NCBI GenBank assembly: GCA_910578085.1
Contig: CAJTPM010000001.1
Coordinates: 152,176 to 216,175 of the forward strand
Reading direction: 5' to 3'
Length of the DNA stretch: 64,000 nucleotides
From: an uncultured Lachnospiraceae bacterium
Lineage (GTDB): Bacteria > Bacillota > Clostridia > Lachnospirales > Lachnospiraceae
Under the pieces are notes generated by a model, which had not been told where the DNA came from, made no database searches, and saw only the letters and a program-made list of their open reading frames with translations. The translations under genes were made by a program, and so were the position numbers. This document shows positions 25,746-33,928 of the stretch, piece after piece (the first letter of the stretch is position 1; each line of letters begins with the position of its first letter).

Positions 25746-26630
25746 TCATATTTTGATGAACCCCGCATTGCGCGCACGTTCTTTCCTCATGGACAATTCC
25801 TTCACAAGTTCTTTCCCCGATAAAATACCGGCAGGAAGAGGCAAACCGCTTTTTTGCAGCTCATAGGCCAAAAGCGTTGCCTTCGGCACATCCAGCCGCA
25901 GATCCTTTAACTTCTCCACCTTAGAAAAAATCTCTCCGGGCGTCCCCTGCATGGCGATCTTCCCGCGGTCCATCACAAACACCTTATCCGCATGAATAAT
26001 CTCTTCCATATAATGCGTGATCAGAATAACCGTCACTTTCTCTACATCGTTAAGCGCCCGCACCGCCCGGATCACTTCTTTCCGTCCCCCGGGATCTAAC
26101 ATCGCTGTTGGCTCATCCAGCACAATGCACTTCGGATGCATGGCCAGCACACCGGCTATGGATACCCGCTGCTTCTGGCCGCCGGAAAGCTTGTTCGGCG
26201 CAAATTTGCGGTACTCGTACATCCCCACCGCCCTGAGGCTCTCCTCCACTCTCTCCCAGATCTCTTTTGTGGGCACCCCCATATTTTCCGGGCCAAACCC
26301 CACATCCTCTTCCACCACCTGGCCGATGATCTGATTATCCGGATTCTGGAACACCATGCCTGCCCGCTGTCTGACATCCCAGAGATTTTTTTCCTCCTCC
26401 GTATCCATGCCGTCCACCCAGACCGTTCCCTCTGTGGGCATCAGGATCGCATTGAAATGTTTCGCGAGAGTGGATTTGCCGGAACCGTTGTGCCCTAAAA
26501 TCGCAATAAAGTCACCGGGCGCCACCTCCATGTCCACATGATCCACCGCCGTGGTGATCCCCTCCACATTTCCTTCCTCATCGCGCCTGATATAATCAAA
26601 AACAAGATCCTGCGTCTCTATAATATTCAT
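25746..26630 (-). CDS. ecfA1: ECF transporter ATPase EcfA1
   Basis: ABC ATPase with Walker A GHNGSGKST, QNPDNQIIG Q-loop, signature LSGGQKQR, Walker B CIVLDEPTAMLDP and the H-loop THYMEE. The FQNPDNQ motif is characteristic of EcfA1. It is the first gene of the operon here and has its own promoter; in many relatives the module follows rplQ, which is absent upstream. A divergent M15 peptidase gene occupies that place instead. Confidence 0.96.
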   Translation of the reverse strand: MNIIETQDLVFDYIRRDEEGNVEGITTAVDHVDMEVAPGDFIAILGHNGSGKSTLAKHFNAILMPTEGTVWVDGMDTEEEKNLWDVRQRAGMVFQNPDNQIIGQVVEEDVGFGPENMGVPTKEIWERVEESLRAVGMYEYRKFAPNKLSGGQKQRVSIAGVLAMHPKCIVLDEPTAMLDPGGRKEVIRAVRALNDVEKVTVILITHYMEEIIHADKVFVMDRGKIAMQGTPGEIFSKVEKLKDLRLDVPKATLLAYELQKSGLPLPAGILSGKELVKELSMRKERARNAGFIKI

Positions 26631-26695
26631 AAGCTTTCCCCGTATCGCCTTACCAAATTATCATCTCGCGCAGCAGCCCATCTGCCACCTCACTG

Positions 26696-26724
26696 ATTAT
26701 ACAGGATATCATTCCTGATTACAA
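26696..26724 (-). promoter_or_regulatory. Promoter of the ecf operon
   Basis: On the minus strand TTGTAA (26719-26724), 17 bases and TATAAT (26696-26701). The spacer is a dyad, CAGGA-ATGATA-TCCTG, and the -35 overlaps the upstream part of the divergent M15 promoter. Confidence 0.65.
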
Positions 26725-26737
26725 GTCACGAAAAATG

Positions 26738-26746
26738 TGATATAAT
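26738..26746 (+). promoter_or_regulatory. Extended -10 promoter directly before the M15 start codon
   Basis: TGATATAAT (26738-26746) is an extended -10 (TGn-TATAAT). The ATG at 26753 begins seven bases after its last T, about where transcription would start, so the message would have no leader. Confidence 0.6.
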
Positions 26747-26752
26747 CTCCCC

Positions 26753-27802
26753 ATGAGCAAAAATTTTCTGAATAAAAATCAAAAAAGAATACTATATAAG
26801 AATATGGGCATTCTGCTTGCCCTCACCGTACTGTGTGCCGTTTTTGTCAGACGTATCTCTTCCGTGGGTGGGGAGACACTGCAGGATCTGGCCGACAGGC
26901 AGGAACAGGAAACAACTATCCTGGAAAATGATACTGCCTCCGCGGATCTTTCCCCTGCTGAAGAGCAGAATCCCTCTGCGGACAATAATACTGAGGGAAC
27001 CTCCGGTTTCCCGGATGATACCGCTTCCGATAACAAACTTCCTCAGCAGGAAGTCTGGAACCATTCTTCCGACAGCGGTCTCCCGGAACAGGAAAATACA
27101 GCAAACTCCACCGCACAGGACGCCACACAGACAAAATCCGAAACAGCTTCCCCACAGGAAAATTCTGCACAATCGAAAGGAGAACCCGCCATGGCCGACA
27201 GAGTAACCTGGCAGGAGGGCTTTTATTACGAATCCCTGAGCGATACGGTCAAAGAACGGATCACCGGCATTTCCTACCCTACAGACGACAGTAACGCTGC
27301 CGTCTCTTACGATATGCTCCGTTATGTAAATGTTCTGTATTATGATTTTCAGGGAGAGACGCAGACCGGCGAACTGATCTGCCATAAAGCCATCGCGCAG
27401 GATCTGGTGGAAATATTTTACGAATTATATGAAGCCCGCTATCCCATTGAACGAATTGCGCTGATCGATGCGTACCAGGGCGATGACGAACTGTCCATGC
27501 AGGATAATAATACTTCCTGCTTCAACTACAGAACCCGCTCTTCCGGCAAACTGTCCAACCATGCCTACGGGCTGGCCCTGGATCTCAACCCGCTTTACAA
27601 CCCTTATGTTGCCTCCCGAAGTGACGGTTCTGCCGACGTCGCCCCTGCAGGCAGCGAAGATTACGTGGACAGAAGCCGTTCTTTCGACTATAAGATCGAC
27701 AAAGACGACCTGGCCTGCAGACTTTTTACAGAACACGGCTTTACCTGGGGCGGCAGCTGGCGCTCCGTGAAAGATTACCAGCATTTCGAGAAGGAAATCT
27801 GA
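26753..27802 (+). CDS. Membrane-anchored M15 family D,D-carboxypeptidase
   Basis: A signal anchor (MGILLALTVLCAVFVRR, residues 18-34) is followed by a Ser/Thr/Gln/Glu-rich spacer of about 100 residues and a C-terminal M15 metallopeptidase domain. Zinc ligands fit the family pattern SxHxxGxAxD (SNHAYGLALD) and the closing H in YQHFE. Such enzymes (VanY/DdpX/LdcB-like) trim D-alanine from peptidoglycan stem peptides or cross-bridges. There is no Shine-Dalgarno sequence before the ATG at 26753 nor before the alternative Met at 26804; the promoter -10 lies directly upstream, which points to leaderless translation. Confidence 0.88.
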   Translation: MSKNFLNKNQKRILYKNMGILLALTVLCAVFVRRISSVGGETLQDLADRQEQETTILENDTASADLSPAEEQNPSADNNTEGTSGFPDDTASDNKLPQQEVWNHSSDSGLPEQENTANSTAQDATQTKSETASPQENSAQSKGEPAMADRVTWQEGFYYESLSDTVKERITGISYPTDDSNAAVSYDMLRYVNVLYYDFQGETQTGELICHKAIAQDLVEIFYELYEARYPIERIALIDAYQGDDELSMQDNNTSCFNYRTRSSGKLSNHAYGLALDLNPLYNPYVASRSDGSADVAPAGSEDYVDRSRSFDYKIDKDDLACRLFTEHGFTWGGSWRSVKDYQHFEKEI

Positions 27803-27870
27803 CAGACCGTCATCAGGAAGCCGGATCAGTGAACTGTTATAAGAAAACCTACCATTTATATTTGGGGTAT

Positions 27871-27896
27871 GGTATAATATCGACAGATATTATACC
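27871..27896. promoter_or_regulatory. Perfect AT-rich palindrome upstream of the XRE regulator
   Basis: GGTATAATATC (27871-27881), GACA, and its exact reverse complement (27886-27896). TATAAT occurs on both strands within it. It could be the operator of the regulator encoded at 27990 or part of the repeat element that begins here. Confidence 0.5.
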
Positions 27897-27945
27897 GCGC
27901 CGAGCGTAGCGGGTGTGCATCGCTAAGCGTATCATGGCTGCCTGC
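27889..27945. repeat. Dispersed repeat, copy 1 (related to 49788-49886)
   Basis: The string beginning ATTATACCGCGCC and ending in CGCTAAGCGTATCATGG recurs near 49788-49886, where the second half is inverted (CATGATACGCTTCGCGATAC) and the first half direct (GATACCGCGCC). An extended -10 TGATATAAT (27951-27959) for the XRE gene follows directly. Confidence 0.5.
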
Positions 27946-27989
27946 GGACATGATATAATATTCAGAAAAATCACGAAGGAGCCACCGCA

Positions 27990-28391
27990 ATGGATAAAAA
28001 TTCCTCAAACGCCAGATTTGTTGCAGACAGAATCACAAGACTTCGCATAGAGCATGGCATTTCCGAGTATCAGCTCAGCCTGGACCTTGGATTCAGCAAG
28101 GGTTATATTCAGGCAATCTCTTCCGGAAATATCATACCCTCCCTCGGCGCTCTCTACAAGATCTGCGATTACTTTGAGATCACACCGGCCCAGTTCTTTT
28201 CCGGCAAGTCAAATGATACCAAACTGCTGGAAGATCTGGCCAGTGCAATCCGCGAATTGTCACTTGAAGAACAGTATACCCTTTATCACTTTCTGAAAGG
28301 CGGAAAAATACCGACGCCAAAGTCAAAAACCAGAAGAAAATCTTCTAATCGGGTATCACAGGCACCGCATCCTCAGGAATCGGACAAATAA
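27990..28391 (+). CDS. XRE-family helix-turn-helix regulator
   Basis: Residues about 10-70 form a Cro/C1-type helix-turn-helix (ITRLRIEHGISEYQLSLDLGFSKGYIQAISSGNIIPSLGALYKICDYF), followed by a short helical tail (ELSLEEQYTLYHFL) and a basic, disordered C terminus. GGAG lies 9 bases before the ATG. It is a stand-alone regulator; targets are unknown, though the upstream palindrome may be its own operator. Its last 47 bases overlap the 3' end of the convergent M20 gene. Confidence 0.88.
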   Translation: MDKNSSNARFVADRITRLRIEHGISEYQLSLDLGFSKGYIQAISSGNIIPSLGALYKICDYFEITPAQFFSGKSNDTKLLEDLASAIRELSLEEQYTLYHFLKGGKIPTPKSKTRRKSSNRVSQAPHPQESDK

Positions 28392-29787
28392 ATCCCTCTT
28401 TTGTCCTTCTCTCAAATTCTTTCCCTGCCTCGTTTAACAGACCTGGATTTTCAAACAGGTCTATTGCTCCTGCTGCCAGCACCTTTCCTGCCTGCATTGC
28501 CGCTTTATGCCCGATTTCTGTCCTGTCGCAGGAGACGATCTGCCAGCTGTGGCCGGGACAGCCGTTTGGCCATGCCGCCACATGGATCTGCGCCGTGGGC
28601 GTAAGCCAGCTTACATCCCCCACATCCGTCGAACCGGGTTCAAAAGCATCCCCCGTATAGAGAGGCGCGAGAAATGCATTCATGGCATGACCGGACTCTT
28701 TCTGCTTCTTTTCAACGGTCTCTCTTGCCTCCGGGTCATATTTTGCCGCAATGCCCGGATTATAATTCTGCGTCTGAAAATCTGCTGCCAGTTTATCCGC
28801 ATACCCATTTTCTTCTTCTGTATATGTGGGAACACCCAGTTCTTTAAAATTGTCATAGAGCACTTTTTCCAGCACATGATTGCAGACCGTATCCGCACAG
28901 CCATCAATAAACTTCCTCTGAAAGCTCGTCTCCGTCATCAGGGCGGCGCCCTCCGCAATCTTATCCACCCGTTTCTGCAGTTCCACAGCCTCCGCCACAT
29001 GATTGGAACGTACCATATAGAGCACACTGGCCTTCGGCTGCACCACATTGGCACTTAAGCCGCCGGCATCTGTAATAGCATAGTGGATCCTCGCCTTATC
29101 ACTCATATGTTCCCGCAGAAACTGCACACCGATATTCATAAGCTCCACGGCGTCCAACGCGCTCCTGCCCATCTCAGGCGCTCCCGCTGCATGGGAAGCA
29201 AGACCGGTAAATTTATACTGCACCTGAATACAGGCGTTGGAGGAACCTGTGACCACCTCGTTCACATCCTCCGGATGCCAGGTGAGCGCTGCGTCCAGAT
29301 CCTTCCATACGCCGTCTCTGGCCATGAAAGCCTTTGCCGCGCCGCCCTCTTCACCGGGACAGCCATACAGTACCACGGTACCGGCATGGCCGGTCTGTTC
29401 CAGCCAGGCTTTTATGCCAATAGCCGCCGCCAAAGCCCCCGCTCCCAGCAGATTATGTCCGCAGCCGTGACCGTTTCCGCCTTCCACAAGCTCCCCCCGC
29501 CCGACGGCGCCCGCCTTCTGGGAAAGCCCTGACAGCGCGTCATACTCCGCCAGAATGCCGATCACAGGTTTTCCCTGACCGAAGCGTGCCGAAAATGCAG
29601 TCCCGATACCGGCAATCCCTTTCTCCACATCGAATCCTTCTTTTTCCAGCACATCGCAGTACAGCGCACAGGACTTATATTCCTGCAGAGATAACTCCGC
29701 AAACTCCCAGATACTGTCCGCCACATAGGTAATGAGTTCCTGTTTTTCCTCAATTGCGGCAATTGCCCCCTGTTTTTCCGGTGTCAT
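28345..29787 (-). CDS. M20 family amidohydrolase, AbgB-like
   Basis: A 480-residue M20D-type metallopeptidase resembling aminobenzoyl-glutamate utilisation protein B: metal-binding GHGCGHNLLGAG and AEYDALSG, the catalytic Glu-Glu pair in GCPGEEGGAAKAF, and ALTWHPEDVNEV. A lid/dimerisation domain occupies about residues 190-310. Substrates may be N-acyl amino acids or p-aminobenzoyl-glutamate. I choose the ATG at 29787 with AAGGAG upstream rather than the longer open frame. It is just downstream of the amino acid importer, so both may belong to one peptide/amino acid salvage task, but a hairpin separates them. Confidence 0.9.
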   Translation of the reverse strand: MTPEKQGAIAAIEEKQELITYVADSIWEFAELSLQEYKSCALYCDVLEKEGFDVEKGIAGIGTAFSARFGQGKPVIGILAEYDALSGLSQKAGAVGRGELVEGGNGHGCGHNLLGAGALAAAIGIKAWLEQTGHAGTVVLYGCPGEEGGAAKAFMARDGVWKDLDAALTWHPEDVNEVVTGSSNACIQVQYKFTGLASHAAGAPEMGRSALDAVELMNIGVQFLREHMSDKARIHYAITDAGGLSANVVQPKASVLYMVRSNHVAEAVELQKRVDKIAEGAALMTETSFQRKFIDGCADTVCNHVLEKVLYDNFKELGVPTYTEEENGYADKLAADFQTQNYNPGIAAKYDPEARETVEKKQKESGHAMNAFLAPLYTGDAFEPGSTDVGDVSWLTPTAQIHVAAWPNGCPGHSWQIVSCDRTEIGHKAAMQAGKVLAAGAIDLFENPGLLNEAGKEFERRTKEGFICPIPEDAVPVIPD

Positions 29788-29885
29788 GTTTTTTCTCCTT
29801 CTATTCCTCATACTCAGTATTTCTCTGATGTTCTGTTTATATCTTCCTTTTATACTTCCCCGATCAGACGCCTGGTAAATCAACA

Positions 29886-29905
29886 CCCCGCTGCAGGCAG
29901 CGGGG
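29886..29905. terminator. GC-rich hairpin after the amino acid importer operon
   Basis: CCCCGCTG-CAGG-CAGCGGGG with no strong T-run on the minus strand; probable terminator or attenuator between the importer genes and the M20 gene. Confidence 0.6.
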
Positions 29906-29929
29906 TACTAAATTTTCTATACGCTACAT

Positions 29930-30706
29930 CTACAACACCTTTGATAAAAACTCCTGCAGACGCGGGCTCTTCGGATATTCAAAAATATCCCGGGGACTTC
30001 CCTCTTCCACCAGAAGGCCGTCCGCCATAAATAACACCCTGTTTCCCACTTCTCTGGCAAAGCCCATCTCATGGGTGACCACCACCATGGTCATCCCTTC
30101 CCTGGCCAGACCTTTCATCACATCCAGCACCTCTCCTACCATCTCCGGATCAAGGGCAGAAGTGGGCTCATCAAACAACATCACATCCGGCTCCATCGCT
30201 AACGCCCTCACAATCGCCACACGCTGTTTCTGTCCGCCGGAAAGCTGAATCGGATAGTCGTTTGCCCGATCCTTAAGGCCCACTCTTTCCAGTAACGTCA
30301 GAGCCTTCTCCTCCGCTTCCGCTTTACTGATCTTTTTGACTTTCATCGGCGCAAGCGTCATATTCTCCAGAATCGTCATATGGGGAAACAGATTGAAATG
30401 CTGGAATACCATTCCCATCTTCTGACGCAGATGATCGATATTCAGCTTTACCGTCTCGCCCTTTTCATTCGTATATTTTTTCTTTGTGATATCGTATCCC
30501 TCAAACAGGATGGAACCGCCTGTGGGTTCCTCCAGAAGATTCAGGCTCCGTAAAAAAGTGGATTTTCCGGAACCGGAAGGACCGATCACCACCACCACAT
30601 CCCCAAAGTCAATATCCACCGTCACACCGTCAAGGGCCCTGATCTGATCTCCGTGGTAATGTTTTTTCAGATCTTTTACCTGTATCAGACTACCTCTTGT
30701 CTCCAT
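29930..30706 (-). CDS. Polar amino acid ABC transporter ATPase (GlnQ/ArtP type)
   Basis: A 258-residue ABC ATPase with Walker A GPSGSGKST, signature LSGGQKQR, Walker B VMLFDEPTSALDPEM and THEMGFAREV, the hallmark of polar amino acid importers. It has an insertion of about 15 residues after strand 3 (KKKYTNEKGETVKLNID), seen in some cystine/glutamine-type members. The start overlaps the permease stop by 17 bases, so the two are translationally coupled. Confidence 0.95.
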   Translation of the reverse strand: METRGSLIQVKDLKKHYHGDQIRALDGVTVDIDFGDVVVVIGPSGSGKSTFLRSLNLLEEPTGGSILFEGYDITKKKYTNEKGETVKLNIDHLRQKMGMVFQHFNLFPHMTILENMTLAPMKVKKISKAEAEEKALTLLERVGLKDRANDYPIQLSGGQKQRVAIVRALAMEPDVMLFDEPTSALDPEMVGEVLDVMKGLAREGMTMVVVTHEMGFAREVGNRVLFMADGLLVEEGSPRDIFEYPKSPRLQEFLSKVL

Positions 30707-31475
30707 GGCTCATTCTCCTTTCAAAGTAAGCGATCAGCTTGGATGTGGGGAAACACAGGCAGAAATAGATCGCCGTTGCCACAAGCAACGGCTCAATGAT
30801 CACAAACGTCGCTCCCTTCACCGCGTTCACTGCAGACATGATATCCTGCACGCCGATGGTATATGTAATAGCTGACTCCTTGATGATAACAACAAATTCA
30901 TTTGCGATGGCAGGCAGAATATTTTTCAGCGCCTGGGGCAGAATGATATAGCGCAGATTCTGCGTCCGGGAAAGCCCCAGAGATCTTGCCGCCTCCGTCT
31001 GCCCGCCGTCTATGGACTGGATGCCCGCACGGATGATCTCACACAGGTACGCCCCGGAGTTCATGCCAAGGGCTACAACACCGGGAAAGAATCTGCTGAA
31101 TTTAATAAATCCAAAGACCTGAAAATTTGGCAGCTGGATGATCCCGAACACACCAAAGTAAATGATAAAAATCTGCACAATAACAGGCGTAGAACGCAGA
31201 ATTTCCACATAGGCCGTGGCTAAAAAATCAAGGGGGTTAAATTTGCTGATCGCCACAAGAACCCCTCTCTCCCTCTGATGTCCTTCTCTGTCTATGCCCA
31301 GAAAACGAAATGGTCTGACATTGGACATACGCATCAACGCAAGAACAAGCGCCAGACAAAAGCCAATAACCACCGTAAACAGCGACAATAAAACTGTGAC
31401 AAGAAGACCCTGCCAGAACAGTTCCGCATAGGGGGCGATCTTTGAAAAATTGGATATCTTGATAAATGAATCCAT
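30690..31475 (-). CDS. Polar amino acid ABC transporter permease (HisM type)
   Basis: A 261-residue permease: helices LLVTVLLSLFTVVIGFCLALVLALMRMS near the start, the EAA-type loop TEAARSLGLSRTQNLRYIILPQALKNILPAI and three more helices. A charged insert of about 25 residues (GIDREGHQRERGVLVAISKFNP) breaks the usual first cytoplasmic loop. It works with the ATPase encoded next and the binding protein encoded upstream. Confidence 0.95.
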   Translation of the reverse strand: MDSFIKISNFSKIAPYAELFWQGLLVTVLLSLFTVVIGFCLALVLALMRMSNVRPFRFLGIDREGHQRERGVLVAISKFNPLDFLATAYVEILRSTPVIVQIFIIYFGVFGIIQLPNFQVFGFIKFSRFFPGVVALGMNSGAYLCEIIRAGIQSIDGGQTEAARSLGLSRTQNLRYIILPQALKNILPAIANEFVVIIKESAITYTIGVQDIMSAVNAVKGATFVIIEPLLVATAIYFCLCFPTSKLIAYFERRMSHGDKR

Positions 31476-31510
31476 GAGGGTATTCCTTTCTTTATAACAA
31501 CAGCCGAAAG

Positions 31511-31532
31511 TCCTCCCTGTTGCCAGGGAGGA
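31511..31532. terminator. Intercistronic hairpin between binding protein and permease genes
   Basis: TCCTCCCTG-TTGC-CAGGGAGGA, a perfect nine-base stem without T-run on the minus strand. It should stabilise or partly terminate the binding-protein mRNA, giving excess binding protein over permease. Confidence 0.65.
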
Positions 31533-31582
31533 ACTGTTCTTTTATTTTCAGATGACTTTATGGGAAATGGTGCAGTTGTTCT

Positions 31583-32422
31583 TTACTCCTGCATGTTACC
31601 CTCGTCGTCCAGCAAGCCTTCGTAGGTATTGCCTGATGCAAGTTCATTTGCTTCCGCCACAAACTTATCCATGGAGCCGTCCTCGATTGCTTTTGCGATC
31701 GCTTTATTCACCGCTTCGAGAAGCTCTGCATTGCCTTTGCTTACACCGATGGAAGAGCCTTCCACATCATAAGGAACATCCAGCACAATCTCCAGATCCG
31801 GATAGTTTTTCTGATAGCTCTCCGCCACAGCTGTCTCTATATAGGCAGCATCCAGTTTTCCGCTCAGCAGCTCACTGATAATATCAGTCACTTTAGGAAG
31901 CGCTACGATATCCGCATCCGGCGAGTTGGTGTTTGCCAGATCCATCTGAATGGAACCGGTCTGCGCGCCGACAGAGATATCGGGATTGTTACATGCTTCA
32001 AAACTGTTCAGGGTATCTGCATTCGCCTTTACTGTCACGAGAGACTGACCGCCATAGTAATAAATATCGGAAAAATCCATAGCGTCCTCACGGGTCGGAT
32101 CCGGTGAAAGACCTGCCATACCGATATCAACGGACTTTGTCTGCACCTCACTCAATACGCCGTCAAAATCCATTGTAACCACTTCCAGTTCCAGTCCCAT
32201 ATCATCTGCTATGTACTGTGCCAGCGCCATATCAAAACCGGCAAGCTCCGGAGTTCCATCTGCTCCAATGGCATAAAACTCATAGGGTGCAAAATCCGGA
32301 CTGGTAGCCACCGTCAATACCCCTTCTGTCACGGTAAGACCGCTATTACCACTTCCGCCGCAGGCTGTAAGCCCGATCATCATAGCTGCAGCCGTCAATA
32401 CTGCCAACACTTTCTTTTTCAT
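31583..32422 (-). CDS. Polar amino acid-binding lipoprotein (family 3)
   Basis: Signal peptide with lipobox LTAC (Cys about 21), then a family-3 solute-binding protein: LTVATSPDFAPYEFYAIGADGTPELAGFDMALAQYIADDMGLELE, and QTKSVDIGMAGLSPDPTREDAMDFSDIYY. The ATG at 32422 gives the standard signal peptide and has AGAGAGG upstream; the open frame extends further but that part is leader. The ligand is a polar amino acid such as glutamine, histidine or cystine; sequence alone does not decide. Confidence 0.94.
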   Translation of the reverse strand: MKKKVLAVLTAAAMMIGLTACGGSGNSGLTVTEGVLTVATSPDFAPYEFYAIGADGTPELAGFDMALAQYIADDMGLELEVVTMDFDGVLSEVQTKSVDIGMAGLSPDPTREDAMDFSDIYYYGGQSLVTVKANADTLNSFEACNNPDISVGAQTGSIQMDLANTNSPDADIVALPKVTDIISELLSGKLDAAYIETAVAESYQKNYPDLEIVLDVPYDVEGSSIGVSKGNAELLEAVNKAIAKAIEDGSMDKFVAEANELASGNTYEGLLDDEGNMQE

Positions 32423-32498
32423 AATCATTTTCCTCTCTTTCCCATGCATATTTTCTTCTTCCGGAATCGGTATCCCGATACCGACCTCCGTTTTATGC

Positions 32499-32516
32499 AT
32501 ATTTATGTATAAATAT
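32499..32516. promoter_or_regulatory. Dyad operator in the leader of the amino acid importer operon
   Basis: ATATTTAT (32499-32506), GT, ATAAATAT (32509-32516): a perfect 8-base dyad about 16-33 bases after the predicted transcription start, followed by a partial further copy (TGCATA). A repressor site for an amino acid-responsive regulator is likely. Confidence 0.5.
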
Positions 32517-32538
32517 TAGTTTTTAACATCTTTTATAC

Positions 32539-32566
32539 ATTATATCCATTTTTTCTGATTTGACAA
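32539..32566 (-). promoter_or_regulatory. Promoter of the amino acid importer operon
   Basis: On the minus strand TTGTCA (32561-32566), 16 bases and TATAAT (32539-32544). Confidence 0.75.
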
Positions 32567-32595
32567 GAGGGAAAATGAAATTTTATTTTTAAAAT

Positions 32596-33129
32596 TTATT
32601 TCCGTTCTTCTTTCAGCCTCCCCGCCAGCATATAAAACATGGCGCCACTGGCCGCATAGCAGATCAGATAAGCCTTGCCCACATTACTTGTCAGAACTGT
32701 CATCACCACTCCCAGAAAGGGGATATGGAAAGTAACGACTCCTATCATCGCATCATAAGGGATCTTCTCGATATCTACCTGCGTATTGGCATCCCCCTTC
32801 GTGATAAACTGGCCTTCCACGATCCTTTTTTCCACAATTCTATGAATGATCACAGACCCACTGCTCCGGAATGCCGCTACATCGCCTTCTTTTATTTCTT
32901 CCGGCAAAGTCTCCTTCACATATACTACGCTGTCCACCGGGATCTCCGGCTCCATGCTGCCGCTCACCACATCATAGATCTGATAGCCGAACAGCTTCGG
33001 CAGTGTGACAGGAATACAGAGCAAAATCACACTGAACAGAATCAGCGTGCCCAGAATATTGCACACCGCAGGCAGAATCCCTCCTCCTTTTTTCTTTTCT
33101 TCCTTTCTCATCGTTTCCGCCTCTGCCAA
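32596..33129 (-). CDS. SipW-like (ER-type) signal peptidase I
   Basis: A 177-residue membrane protease: one helix near the start (NILGTLILFSVILLCIPVTL), catalytic Ser in VVSGSMEPEIP, His (instead of the bacterial Lys) in VIIHRIVEKR, and GDAN further on, then a C-terminal helix pair. The Ser/His pair marks the ER/archaeal type, called SipW in Bacillus, where it processes matrix or camelysin proteins. The start is TTG at 33129: AGGAGGAA lies at ideal distance, while the ATG at 33111 has no such site. It lies 2 bases after the sortase gene, so the two are one unit. No candidate substrate protein is adjacent. Confidence 0.93.
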   Translation of the reverse strand: MAEAETMRKEEKKKGGGILPAVCNILGTLILFSVILLCIPVTLPKLFGYQIYDVVSGSMEPEIPVDSVVYVKETLPEEIKEGDVAAFRSSGSVIIHRIVEKRIVEGQFITKGDANTQVDIEKIPYDAMIGVVTFHIPFLGVVMTVLTSNVGKAYLICYAASGAMFYMLAGRLKEERK

Positions 33130-33131
33130 TT

Positions 33132-33905
33132 TTAAAGTTCCTCCTCAACAGGCACCAGACGCCCATGCAGCACATATCTGGCATCCGTATAGTCATACTC
33201 GCAGGTGGAGAGCATCACATAGCGTCCATCCACGGGCATATCTGCCTCTGTCTCAATATCGAAAGCTGCCGCCACATTTCGGAGATAATCGTCAAATTCC
33301 GGACAGGCTCCCGTAAAAATCGTATAACTGTCTGAAACGGCCGGTGTGAGATAGCCGCCAAGCAGCTCCACTCTGTAATTGTGTTCCGGTGTCAGAAGCC
33401 ACATCTCGGAATGGGAGGCAAAATACGCCGGATCCTCCCAGTCTGAAAGATGTGCAAACATGCTGCCGTTCTTCATATGATGTCCGTAAATGATCGTATT
33501 GCTGTCCGCAAAGTGTGGCCTGTTCCCGGCATCCACAAAGATGGCGCCGCCTCTGCTCTCCTGCCCATTGTAACTGTGATGCAGATAATAATCGTTGTCT
33601 TCCCCCTGCATCACCGGGTAATTGATATTCGTACCCTCACAGTACAGCCAGCCTGCAACATTTTCGCTTTCTGCGGCAAGCGCCTCAAAATCCACCGCGA
33701 TGGGGCAGACCTCCGCCTCCCCCTGTCCGGCTATCCGTATATCACTCTCCCCGGCCGGCAATTCCTGTATGTAATATTCTGCCGCTGTCTCATACCGTGC
33801 ATCTTCCTTCCGGTATTCCAGATAGTAGAGAAGAAGCCTGGCGACGGAAAACAAAAATACGGCCAGAAGCAATACCAGAATAATCGTCCTGATCCCCTTT
33901 TTCAT
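33132..33905 (-). CDS. srtB: Class B sortase
   Basis: Signal anchor (IRTIILVLLLAVFLFSVARLLLYYLEYRK), then the sortase B barrel: DFEALAAESENVAGWLYCEGTNINYPVMQG, catalytic His in YGHHMKNGSMF, Cys in MLSTCEY and Arg in VLHGRL. It should attach secreted proteins with an NPxT(N/S/D)-type motif to peptidoglycan. The ATG at 33905 has GGTGGA upstream and gives the standard anchor; an ATG at 33929 overlapping the tex stop as TAATG would add eight residues and is possible through coupling. It is followed by the SipW-like peptidase. No substrate gene is found in the window. Confidence 0.92.
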   Translation of the reverse strand: MKKGIRTIILVLLLAVFLFSVARLLLYYLEYRKEDARYETAAEYYIQELPAGESDIRIAGQGEAEVCPIAVDFEALAAESENVAGWLYCEGTNINYPVMQGEDNDYYLHHSYNGQESRGGAIFVDAGNRPHFADSNTIIYGHHMKNGSMFAHLSDWEDPAYFASHSEMWLLTPEHNYRVELLGGYLTPAVSDSYTIFTGACPEFDDYLRNVAAAFDIETEADMPVDGRYVMLSTCEYDYTDARYVLHGRLVPVEEEL

Positions 33906-33928
33906 AACACGATCCACCTGCCTGCACA

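Noticed and set aside
29886..29905. Riboswitch or T-box before the M20 gene
   Set aside because: Only one simple hairpin is visible, with no conserved T-box or aptamer sequence.
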